Assembly: GCA_004014935.1 (NCBI GenBank)
Contig: CP025323.1
Coordinates: 2,867,001-2,931,000, forward strand
Length of the DNA stretch: 64,000 nt
Reading direction: 5' to 3'
DNA from: Saccharomycopsis malanga
Lineage: Eukaryota; Ascomycota; Saccharomycetes; Ascoideales; Saccharomycopsidaceae
Under the pieces are notes generated by a model that made no database searches, was not told the origin of the DNA, and saw nothing but the letters and a program-made list of their open reading frames with translations. Shown here in pieces: positions 19,987-29,226 of the stretch (positions are counted from its first letter, which is position 1; each line of letters begins with the position of its first letter). The position numbers were made by a program, and so were the translations under genes.

Positions 19987-20379
19987 ACTTGGAATATAGT
20001 TTTAAATCTGTGATAATTTTATTGTTTTCTGATACGTTTTTTTCTTGTTGAGCTAAAGCTACGACGAAAAGGCTTGCTACTGTAAAGTGTTTTTCACCAT
20101 TCTGTATTTTTTATCTCAATGATTAAATTGGTGTGTTCCATAATCTAATCCTACAATCCTCTTTTTAGGTTGTATCAGCTACAGCTGATGTTGTAATATT
20201 TGTAGGAAAATCCAATCATAGTAGAACGTTGAGTGTCGAAGGTACTCTACGGTTATAAGTTATATTTAATAACGTCGTAAAAATCAATATATTCAAAAAG
20301 TGGTATTGAATACAAACGTGAAAACATCAATGTCTATATGATCCTAATTCATGTAATATAATTCTACATCTGGTATAGA
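19987..20379. other. Convergent intergenic region, RPS11/PEF1
   Basis: A 393-base gap with T-rich sequence for 3'-end formation on both sides. Nothing else is seen. Confidence 0.6.
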
Positions 20380-22461
20380 TCAAAGATAACGGAATGATAA
20401 AATCTCCTGGACATAATTATCAAAAGGAAAGACGCCTATGCCGTTTCGTTGTACATCGAAACGTTTGAATGAGCTAGTGCTTTTCATCAACCAAATCAAG
20501 CTTTCGACAAACATGTCAAGTTTCAACGACTTTATACCTACATGTTGGTCTATGTCGTTCTCTCCTTCTGTTGCAAAAAGATTGTACATGTAATTAATAG
20601 TTTCAGATCCTAACCGGTATCCCAAGCTCTCCAAAGCTTGTTGGTACTGGTTGACAGAGATGGAGCTACTGTTTCCACGTCCATCGTGTCTTGCGGTATT
20701 AAGAAACACCTTGCGCCATTTAGAAACAAACGACCACAAGTGATAAAACTCACGAAAATCAATTGCGTCTTTTCCTGTCTTGTCAAATACTCTTATCATG
20801 ATTTTCACTGTTGAAAGGTGAAACTTGGAATTGTCAGTATTCAAAAGCGCTTTCTGAAGCTCACTAGGATTAAGATAACCTGTTTTTGTTACATTCACTG
20901 CTTCAAAGATAAATCGTAATTTCTCCTCAATCTGTATAGCACCTTCTAAATCGCTATTAGGATGACCAACGTGGTGAACACCATTGGCATCGCCATTCTG
21001 ATACTTTTGTTCAATCATCGTAGACGTGTTAAAGTTGCCTGGCATATTAACAGTGCCTGTATTTTCAAACACTTGTGGGTTGGTAATCTGTGACTGCATT
21101 GGCCTTTGTTGAGATCGTGGTGGCGGCACTGAACCATTTTGGTACTGAATATTAGTAGATTGTGCTGCTCCATTTGGGTACTGAATAGTGGCTGATTGTG
21201 GTTCTGGAAACACATGAGGCTGTTTAGGAATAACTTTTCTGATTTGCACATTCTTTAGAGACGAAATAGTTGGATCTTGAAATTGTTTAGTATCTTCATA
21301 ACCGTAATGTTCATTAGAATGTTTTCTCTGCTGGCTTGGTATATTATGTTGCTCGTTACGATAAACGTTGCCTTGAGAATGCATATTACCATTCTGTTGT
21401 TGATTATGGCCGTTCTGATAGCCATTACCGTTGACTTGTACTTGTTGAAATTGAGCTTCTTGTTGGGAATTACTAGGTTTGCGAGGATACGCATTTTGTT
21501 GCTGCATCTTTTGTTGAAATTGTTTAGGGATTTGAGGAACTGGAGGCGCACCGTTCAATGACATGTTTGCAAGATCATTGGAAAGGTCTGGGGCAGACTT
21601 TCTGTGGGACACTTGATTTAGTTGATCATCGTTCAGATCAGGTAACGAAACAGTAGAGGATTTATTCATATTGTTACTAACTGTTCTTCTATTTGGATTA
21701 GGAGGCAAAGAAGACAATCTATGGGCCGACATTGCTTTAAAATCGTTGGATGTGTTTGGACTGAACGACGAATAGTTTGGAGAGTTTGGTAAGGACTGCG
21801 ACGAAGCTTTGTTAATCTGGTTTGGAGGTAATGGAGGCATGTTGAAAGAGTCAAAAGCCGTTTGATGCTTATTCCTATTGTCTTTATATGATGGTATATA
21901 AAGGGATTTATGCTGCTTTTCCTGTAACTGTTGCTGATAGATCTTTTGCTGCTGCAAAGTATGCTGGCTAAGACCAATCGCATATGTTTTTCTCTTTGAT
22001 TTGATGTCGTAATCAAGCTCCGAAAGGTTCGAATTAACAGGAGCTAAATCTCCTGGAAAGTTGTCCGGAAATGGCTTGCCTGATCCAGAATATTTTCTGT
22101 TGTTTGGCACTGTCGGAACATGGGACATGATTGAATGTTGCTGTCCATGAAGGTCAGGGGACTGTGCTGGAGAAGATCCTGTCAGGCTTGTATTTGAAGC
22201 ATGGATCACCGGCTTTTTTCTAAAAACTTCATTAGGAGTAGCAAACGCCTATAAGAAACAAAGGGTTAGTGGGTTTGCTGTACATGCATATAGCCCCAAC
22301 TCTGTCAAACATCCCGGTACAACTGATTATGCCCAAAGCATAAATCTCAAGCCCCGAGACGTTTGAACATGTTGTCGCCAAGGACCCTATACTGCACCAG
22401 ATGCAATAAAGTTATCAATAATACATACTATAAGCTCATCATCTTCTTTCTGGAGAGCCAT
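20380..22461 (-). CDS. PEF1: PEF1-like penta-EF-hand protein (two exons)
   Basis: Exon 1 is 22429-22461 (11 codons, 'MALQKEDDELI'). Exon 2 is 20380-22248 and begins 'AFATPNEVFRKKPVIHASN', in frame, giving about 633 residues. The continuous frame of exon 2 has no good ATG at its start, which prompted the search for exon 1. Residues of about 60-430 are very rich in Gln, Asn, Ser and Pro and look disordered. Residues of about 445-633 form the penta-EF-hand calcium domain of the ALG-2/Pef1 family, with 'FEAVNVTKTGYLNPSELQKAL' and 'IRVFDKTGKDAIDFREFYHLW' as the first two hands. Yeast Pef1 acts in polar bud growth and cation-sensitive cell division. The C-terminal dimerisation hand ends near 'FDNYVQEILSFRYL'. 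Confidence 0.88.
22249..22428 (-). other. PEF1-like gene intron (180 bases)
   Basis: Read on the minus strand, it opens with GTATGT (22428-22423), has CACTAAC near 22265-22271 as a likely branch site, one base from TACTAAC, and ends TTATAG at 22249. Splicing keeps phase 0 between exons. Confidence 0.85.
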
Positions 22462-23873
22462 CTTGTTAACTGCCATGTTGTCAACTAAAGCTGCTCAACA
22501 ATATCGAAGAATCAATCAGCTTATGACCAAGTCTGCGCCAGAATGATATAGCAAACAGAAACAATATATGACAAAGACGTTCCCTGCGGATCAAAAAGAG
22601 AAAAGACCAGCAGTCCATCGTTATATCACTAGTTTAGCAATCGCTAATATAGACATCCCATACAAGATGTGTAACAGCGTGTGTCAGATTCTGCTGCATG
22701 ATGTGCATATGGATGCAGGTATATCACATGCTGCATACAGATGTGTACGTTATACTGCATAAACCTGTTTCTTCGCTAAAAGAGGATAGTAGTAGTTGAG
22801 GAATTGTTGCTAAAAGTGGGTGTAGGAGCTAAGAAGGATGAGACCGCTTAAGGTTAGTTGCAGAAACTGGCACCGTTTGGATGTGGAGATTGTTTCAGAC
22901 AGTTTTTTGGACGACTTGTCACACTGCACTGGCGTTGAGTGGTGTTATTTGTATGGATAGTATGTGAGTAAACTAAACTAGTAGTGATATTCAGTGTAAT
23001 ATAGTGGCGATTGTTTCTCCTTTAGTTTAAAATGTCTGCCTTGGTTTGCTAAACAATAATTGTAAATGCAGTTGGCAAGGAACATTTGATAAAAGAGCAA
23101 TCAAGATACCTGAAAGAATGTAAAACAAAAAGTACGTATATTGTTGATTATCTACAAGCAAATTATTCAACATAGGTGCTGCCAATAAACCCTAATTAAA
23201 TCAATTAAATTTCGTATATAATACTAGTAAACATAATGCAAGTAAAAATATATCATCAAAGAAAAAAAACTTTCAAAAATAGACGTGTTTGAAAGAGATA
23301 GCCCTTTGAATAAGCCAGGAGGTTAAAAATTTCTCTTTTGATATGCACTTTCATAATTTTAACAGGATTTGAGTGAAAAAAGTCATTGCAATTATTTTGT
23401 AAACAAAACAAGTGATTTATTGGGAAAAGGAAACCGAAATATGTAAACTATTGCATTATAGCAATGTGGAAAATAGTATACAAGACCAACTTCAGACTTA
23501 GACATACTTAAAAAAGGTCTCTAAGAAAAAAAAACCTTGGAAAGTGAAAATTCCGTTACATAACATAAATAAAACTGAGAGCTTATAAAGCTACTTGTAA
23601 AAACTATCTCTAACATTTTATAGCCAGATGTGTTTATGTAAATTTTATTTGCCTTGTGACGACTTGAGAGATTAAAGCGGTAAAGTAAAGAACTACACAA
23701 TGTAAACTTTATTGATAAAACATTAATTAAATTATAACAACTAGTTAACTTTGAATTGAAAATAATCCCATAAGGAGCAGTAGGAGAAATGAAGAAATCT
23801 AACTAGCAGTGAAAAATGATATCGAAGAAAAATAATAAAACAAAAAACGATTAAAATAAATAGTGCAAAAAGT
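22462..23873. other. Intergenic region between PEF1-like and transporter genes
   Basis: A 1.4 kb AT-rich region that holds the PEF1-like promoter (near 22462) and, at its far end, the transporter 3' flank. A 64-codon frame at 22568-22762 has no recognisable content. I see no other feature. Confidence 0.5.
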
Positions 23874-25862
23874 TTATTCTTCTTTTGTTTTTACTCTTTG
23901 TAAACGTTGTTCCTGTTGTTGCAACTTCAACTCGTTTTGTTTCTTCAAACGAGCCAAATTTTTCTTATCTCTTTCGGCCTGGTCTCTCTCAAAGACTCTG
24001 TTAGCCCAAAGACGCAAGGATTTACCTCTTTTGAAGACAAACATTGGGAAAGGAATACCCAAGATCAACATTAAAAAGCAGAAAATAGTACAGGCCCATC
24101 CATAACCCAAAGAGCTGAACATTTTTGGAGAGAACAATGGAAATACAAACCCAAATACTGATCTCAAGAAAGCAAGGGCCAGACAAGCCGAGGCCGCGAA
24201 TCTTGGGTTCATGTCAATTGCATAGACAATAATTGTGAGAAAGTTATTCAAGTAAGCGAAGGCGAAGATTGCAGCAAAGATCGTTGGAACTATCCAATGG
24301 ACTTTTTCCTGAGAAGTCCAGCCAAAAATCAAAATTGACAAGGAGCAAGTAACGGCAATAAATGTCAATGATTCGAGACGGAATTCTGGTTCAGGAACAC
24401 CATTGTTCTTTTTGATGAGTTTTTTGTAGGAACGTTCATTGACTTGTGACCATATAAGGATACCGAGGGAATAGCCTACGCCAAAGGAGATAAACATCAA
24501 ACCTTGGATACCTTGGCTCATGTGGTATGTTTTACCGTAGATGGAAGGGAAAGCAATCAACAAAAGGTAGAAAAGACCATACAAAAAGGCTTGGAATATA
24601 CCTAAACCATATATCATAGGATGAATAAACAAAAACTTGAAAGGAAGGGCCAAAGCAACATAGAGTCTTTGAAACACAGTGGAGCCATCTGCAATGTCAT
24701 ATATGGTTCTCAAGTTTTGGTTTCCAGTTTCTTTTCTCAACTTGCGACATTTCCATTTAAGTAATATTGGAGAATAAGTCTCAGGATAAAGAACCAGCCC
24801 AATTACGGCAACCACACCGGTAATCATCGACATGATCCAGAAATTCCAACGCCAGCCAAGATACTGTTCAACAAAACCTGCAATCAATGGAGAAAGAGCA
24901 GGGCCCAATGCAGGACCGCAACTGAAAACAGTGTTGGCAAGTCCTCTTTCTCTAGGAGCGAATAAATCACCAATAACCCCAGCACCCACACATAATGGGA
25001 CACTTCCAGCACCACCAGCAATGAATCTGAAAACAAGTATCTGTGCAGTGTTACGACTCAAAGCACAACCTATATTGAAGAAGAAAAGAGTCCATGCTGC
25101 TGCTGTGAGCACAACTCTTCTGCCGTAAAACTCTGAGATAGGAGAGACAATAAGCGGTAGAAGGGCATATCCCAAAACAAAGATAGATGTAATCATTGCT
25201 TGGACACACAAGTTGGTGATCCCAAATTCCTTGGCTATGGAGCTAGCACTAGGAGAACAGATACTAGAACTGAACGGAGAAACCATTGCATATGTGGCGA
25301 CCAATACAGTCGCCTGCCATCTTTTTTTAGCTGGCCAATTACGTGGATGTTCTGGATCCTCTTCGCCATTCCAAGTCACCAAATCAGGATTGATGCTTCT
25401 GAATTCCGTACCATCTTTCTTTGTAGGAAGTTCCAACGTGTCATCCTCCTTGTAATAATCGTAATCTTGATTGTCTTCGTTTCCAACCTTGTGTGGTCCA
25501 CTGGCGTCACTCGAACTGTCATTTTTGGTGTCCTGCAACCGTTTTTCCACATCATCAGCTGTTGCTATGGATAAGGAGTCTCTATGAACCTTATTTTCCT
25601 CTACATTGATGTTCAGTCTCGACATAGCTTTATCAGCTCTTCGCGAAAGAACAGAGATGATCAGTTGTTCAGTACGAGTTCTAGTGATCAAATTATCCAA
25701 ATCCTGCTCCTCTTTAGAACGTGCCAGTCTCAACGAATTGACATCATTGCTATCACTATCATGATTCCTATTGGTGTCAACAATCTCTGTTGGTTTATAC
25801 TCAGCAAGAGAAACTGAATCGGTTATGGATGCACCGTCAGAGCGTTGATATGGTTCTGGCAT
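23874..25862 (-). CDS. DHA1-family MFS drug/polyamine:H+ antiporter
   Basis: The protein has 662 residues. The start was placed at the ATG at 25862 ('MPEPYQRSDG'); the frame continues 21 codons further up. A long cytoplasmic N-terminus (about 1-185), rich in Ser, Asp and Glu, precedes twelve predicted membrane segments. 'WNGEEDPEHPRNWPAKKRW' just before the first helix is typical of the fungal DHA1/Tpo group. The loop 2-3 motif 'SEFYGRRVVL' and antiporter motif C 'VFSCGPALGPALSPLIAG' are present. The charged C-terminal tail is Lys/Gln/Glu-rich. Relatives export polyamines, azoles or organic acids at the plasma membrane; substrate cannot be read from sequence. A 29-base tandem duplication with CCGAC cores lies about 550 bases upstream and may be its operator. 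Confidence 0.92.
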   Translation of the reverse strand: MPEPYQRSDGASITDSVSLAEYKPTEIVDTNRNHDSDSNDVNSLRLARSKEEQDLDNLITRTRTEQLIISVLSRRADKAMSRLNINVEENKVHRDSLSIATADDVEKRLQDTKNDSSSDASGPHKVGNEDNQDYDYYKEDDTLELPTKKDGTEFRSINPDLVTWNGEEDPEHPRNWPAKKRWQATVLVATYAMVSPFSSSICSPSASSIAKEFGITNLCVQAMITSIFVLGYALLPLIVSPISEFYGRRVVLTAAAWTLFFFNIGCALSRNTAQILVFRFIAGGAGSVPLCVGAGVIGDLFAPRERGLANTVFSCGPALGPALSPLIAGFVEQYLGWRWNFWIMSMITGVVAVIGLVLYPETYSPILLKWKCRKLRKETGNQNLRTIYDIADGSTVFQRLYVALALPFKFLFIHPMIYGLGIFQAFLYGLFYLLLIAFPSIYGKTYHMSQGIQGLMFISFGVGYSLGILIWSQVNERSYKKLIKKNNGVPEPEFRLESLTFIAVTCSLSILIFGWTSQEKVHWIVPTIFAAIFAFAYLNNFLTIIVYAIDMNPRFAASACLALAFLRSVFGFVFPLFSPKMFSSLGYGWACTIFCFLMLILGIPFPMFVFKRGKSLRLWANRVFERDQAERDKKNLARLKKQNELKLQQQEQRLQRVKTKEE

Positions 25863-27241
25863 GTTAAATATAGTCACAGCCTTATGCAATGTCTGCTTTT
25901 TAAAGGTGTCTAATGCTAAGAACAAAAAAAGCTTTGAATAAAAATAAACAAATCTATTCTTTCTTGCTAATTAAGATAGCTGCCTTTATATGATCACTGA
26001 GTGTAAATAATGTGGCAAACAATCGAAACGAAAAGAACAATCCGATTCTGCAACTGCAACCAACTGTAAGGTAAATAAGGATAATATATATCAAGCAAAA
26101 GAGGAAAATTTTTAACTTGAAAATCTTTTTTGTTTCAACTTTTAGAGCAAGTGGATATGCACCATGTATAGACAATTAAATTATCTCGAGTGAAAATGGC
26201 TCCTCTACATTACAATATTTACACATCTAAACAAGCTTCGCATTTCTCCTCATCCTTTCCACACATTGCATTACAATTCTTTTTTTCTTTTCCATATAAA
26301 AAACTTGCTTTATCACAGTCTTTATCTCCAAAATGTCATTAAACACATTTCATCTACACCATTGCTAGACATTCTAGTTTTTTCACCGGTCATGCACATC
26401 CGGACCTAGCCTAGTTCCGACGTTCGTATTTGGCCTCGCCTAATTCCGACAATCGTATCTGGCCTCTGGCGCGACATGCTACTGTTTCCATCTCATTCTC
26501 AGCGAGGCTCAGCAGGTATTGTTTCCCAATTTAAATATCTATATAGTGGATAGTACTCATCTTCTAAATTTCCCACGGAAAGATATACAAGACCAACGTC
26601 TTTTTCTTTTTCTGGTACTGCGGACTTAACGTATCACCCGTGAAGTACCTAGCTGTACGCTTCTGCGCGTATCATCAAACATCTGTCAATGATACTTTGA
26701 GAATCCCAACATGTCACCATTAATTGCCCATAATAGCTAGTTCGTAAAGCTTCCAAGTACCTGTTATGATAACCACACTTTTGTAATAGTAAGCGAAACG
26801 TCAATTGTAAAATTTTCACCAACTGGCTTCACATATAAGACCAAAATAATTTACATTGCAAGTAAACTCTTCTTAAAACCTTACATATCTTTAATTATTA
26901 CTTGAACAACGTTTCGAAGGAATATTTTAAATTCCAGCTTGAAATTGTATCGACCAATGAAACAAAAATAAAAAGTGGTATATCACTGGTAGTCATTTAC
27001 TTGAATATGCAAGCCAGTTTACCTTAAAAAATGTAAAAAGCCTTTTTGAAGAAGGTTATTACTACATCAAAAGATAAAGCCTGACAAACCTCCTAGTATT
27101 AAAATGTGACTATATCAAAGAAAGAGCCCTGCATAACAAAGCTAACGCAAAAAGTTGTAAACCCTTGTGAAATTTAAAAAAATAGAAGAAACTGAAAAAA
27201 TAGAGAAAAAAAATCTAAACTCCAAAGCCATAAACATAAAG
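25863..27241. promoter_or_regulatory. Upstream region of the DHA1 transporter
   Basis: A 1.4 kb region holding the transporter promoter and the 3' flank of the unknown gene ending at 27242. The only striking element is the GC-rich tandem duplication at 26409-26466. The rest is AT-rich without a supported gene. Confidence 0.5.
26409..26466. repeat. Imperfect 29-base tandem duplication (25 of 29 identical)
   Basis: Unit 1 is 26409-26437 and unit 2 is 26438-26466. Both contain TTCCGAC, then TCGTAT, then TGGCCTC. It is GC-rich within AT-rich surroundings and sits 547-604 bases upstream of the transporter ATG. CCG/CGG half-sites of this kind are bound by Zn2Cys6 regulators, which control many DHA1 pumps; that link is inferred. 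Confidence 0.85.
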
Positions 27242-28183
27242 TCAGTAAATATCACGCAAAAGGTCTTGCTCCAACTTTGTGCACCCATTAAGATTCCAAT
27301 TATTTAAGTAAACCTTCTCCACCACCTCTATAACCTTCACTTTATTTTTCTGAGGGATGTTCATACAATTGATGAATTTATTATTCAACCTGTAATATTC
27401 TTCAAACCGCTTGAAAATTTGATAAAAAAACACGTTTTTGATATTACTCAAATCATGAACGTTCAAAGTTTCTTGGTAATAGTCCAGTGGCTGTGTTGCC
27501 CCGCTGCCACTGTCATTGTCATCCAAGCCATCGGACAGTGAGGTTGTTATTTTGGGAGCAGTGCGTATATATTCAATTTTTTTGAAAATATTGTGCCTTA
27601 TGAAGTTTAAACATATTTTGAACTTGAGGTTAACAGACAACCGATTGTAGTCATTGATGGTTAATGATTTTTTGATGACAAAAGCGGTGTTTGGCTTATA
27701 ATTAGTACGGCTTGATATCAGGAGGTTTTCCAACACTAACAAGGCATCAATATCTTTATCATTCTGTTTCTGAAGACTTACTTTTTCATCCCATAAAAGT
27801 TTGTGTTGGTATTTCTTCAGCAAACTATACGCCAACAACTCTTTACCAAGGTTTGGGATTTGAACTTTCGCATGAGTGCTATTGTCGAGTTGGTCTTGTA
27901 AATCAGGTAAAGAGCGAACTATGAGGGACGGTGAAGTTTCTACATTCGACGACGACTGTTCTTCTTTACCATCCAACAATACCTCTTCAGAATCAAACTC
28001 TCCACATTCTATGATATTAAATTTTTCAAACCATTCTACGAGTTGAGACATGCTGACGCTTTTCCGATGGGTTCGCAAACGTTCATGATCTTTGGTGATA
28101 AGCAGTAACTGATTGATTTTTGTTTTCTGCAACGGTTTGGCCGCTAGTCTAGATCTTCCAGGTTTTCTGTCAATGTCCAACAT
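27242..28183 (-). CDS. Unknown protein, helical C-terminus
   Basis: I do not recognise this gene. From the ATG at 28183 it encodes 313 residues. The frame stays open 16 codons further and overlaps the end of the upstream gene's frame. The N-terminus is basic ('RKPGRSRLAAKPLQKTK'), followed by a short acidic/Ser patch (about 60-85) and then long amphipathic helices rich in Leu, Asn, Lys and Tyr. No membrane segment or enzyme motif stands out once the non-ATG extension is excluded. Its start is 45 bases past the stop of the gene at 28228-28629, on the same strand and in the minus-one frame, which leaves little room for a promoter. It may therefore be the second half of one gene. Confidence 0.65.
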   Translation of the reverse strand: MLDIDRKPGRSRLAAKPLQKTKINQLLLITKDHERLRTHRKSVSMSQLVEWFEKFNIIECGEFDSEEVLLDGKEEQSSSNVETSPSLIVRSLPDLQDQLDNSTHAKVQIPNLGKELLAYSLLKKYQHKLLWDEKVSLQKQNDKDIDALLVLENLLISSRTNYKPNTAFVIKKSLTINDYNRLSVNLKFKICLNFIRHNIFKKIEYIRTAPKITTSLSDGLDDNDSGSGATQPLDYYQETLNVHDLSNIKNVFFYQIFKRFEEYYRLNNKFINCMNIPQKNKVKVIEVVEKVYLNNWNLNGCTKLEQDLLRDIY

Positions 28184-28227
28184 GATACTATAAACTAGTA
28201 ACAAAATGTAGATGAGAAAAAAAGATG

Positions 28228-28629
28228 TCACTGAACAGAAAGATCTAATTGCATAATCTTTTTATTCAACTCTTCACAATCCGTTTCTTTGATTGTATTC
28301 TCGGAATTTCTGTGAACTGTTTGGTCTTTTTCTAACTGACTAATGATTTCCCGGTGTTTTCTGTAATTTTTATGTTTTGTGTAAGATCCTATAGATGTGG
28401 TTCTATTAGCAAACTTCACAGTAAAATACCTTGGTCTGCGAACTTTAACAGTAATCCGTTTCAATTTATGAGCCTGACGAATACGATGCTTCAAAGCCTG
28501 CTCTGTCGATGTGACAAGACTCTCTGTGAAATGCAAATCTTTTGTTGGGAATTTGTCGACCAGTAAATGACTCTTCTGATAATGATGGGCAGGTCTCTTA
28601 CTATTATATATTCTCTTGTAAGCATTCAT
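28228..28629 (-). CDS. Unknown basic protein
   Basis: I do not recognise this gene. From the ATG at 28629 it encodes 133 residues. The frame is open for at least 14 further codons upstream without an ATG, so an upstream exon is possible, though I could not find a TACTAAC branch site there. The protein is strongly basic (Lys, Arg and His clusters, as in 'KHRIRQAHKLKRITVKVRRPRYF') with a Lys/Glu-rich C-terminus, which suggests nucleic-acid binding. Its stop precedes the ATG of the next gene by only 45 bases. The two frames overlap by about nine codons, so a minus-one shift there would make one protein of about 460-475 residues. Confidence 0.5.
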   Translation of the reverse strand: MNAYKRIYNSKRPAHHYQKSHLLVDKFPTKDLHFTESLVTSTEQALKHRIRQAHKLKRITVKVRRPRYFTVKFANRTTSIGSYTKHKNYRKHREIISQLEKDQTVHRNSENTIKETDCEELNKKIMQLDLSVQ

Positions 28630-29226
28630 CAAGTCTCCGCTGTTCCGTGGTTGCCAATACTGACTCTTCACACTCCGTCTGGAAATCTGGTATATTTATA
28701 CTGTAATCTGGAGAAATACTACAGTCAACACATCAAAGTTGCTTGAGTTTGGACTGTTTTACACCAGGATGTTTGGTTATTTGCTGTCGTTACCCATCGT
28801 ATAAAGGTCAAAACAGGCTAAAAAAAGAAAAATAGATGGGATCGGCCCAACAACACTATGGCGTTCATGGATGCCCCGCTTCGGATAAATTGGCCCAATA
28901 GACCATTTGCGGAATCTTACGGGACTTGCTAGGGACAATTTCTACTTGGCAATTTACTGAATGACAATTGCATTGTATTGGGCAGCGCCACTTCTAATGA
29001 AAACCAAAAACAAACAGAATAAATATAACAAAAAGTAGAGCCACCAACGGTGGCTAGTGAAAGAATTGAAATGGTACTAAATAAACATTAAAAGGAAATG
29101 TATCAAAGAGAAGAAAACAGAATGGTAAAATAGGTTAGGAGTGTATATATATATATAACTATCAAGGTGTCGTTTGCTTGCTTAGCAACCTTGGAGGGAA
29201 TATCTTAGAGAGGGGTTCTCTTGGAT
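28630..29226. other. Intergenic region between the unknown pair and the LRR gene
   Basis: A 597-base gap that carries the promoter of the unknown pair (near 28640-28760, with a TATA-like 'TATAAATATA') and the 3' flank of the LRR gene, including a short (TA)n run near 29145. No further gene is seen. Confidence 0.5.

Noticed and set aside
22568-22762. 64-codon frame upstream of PEF1
   Set aside because: Short, no recognisable motif, lies in a promoter region.
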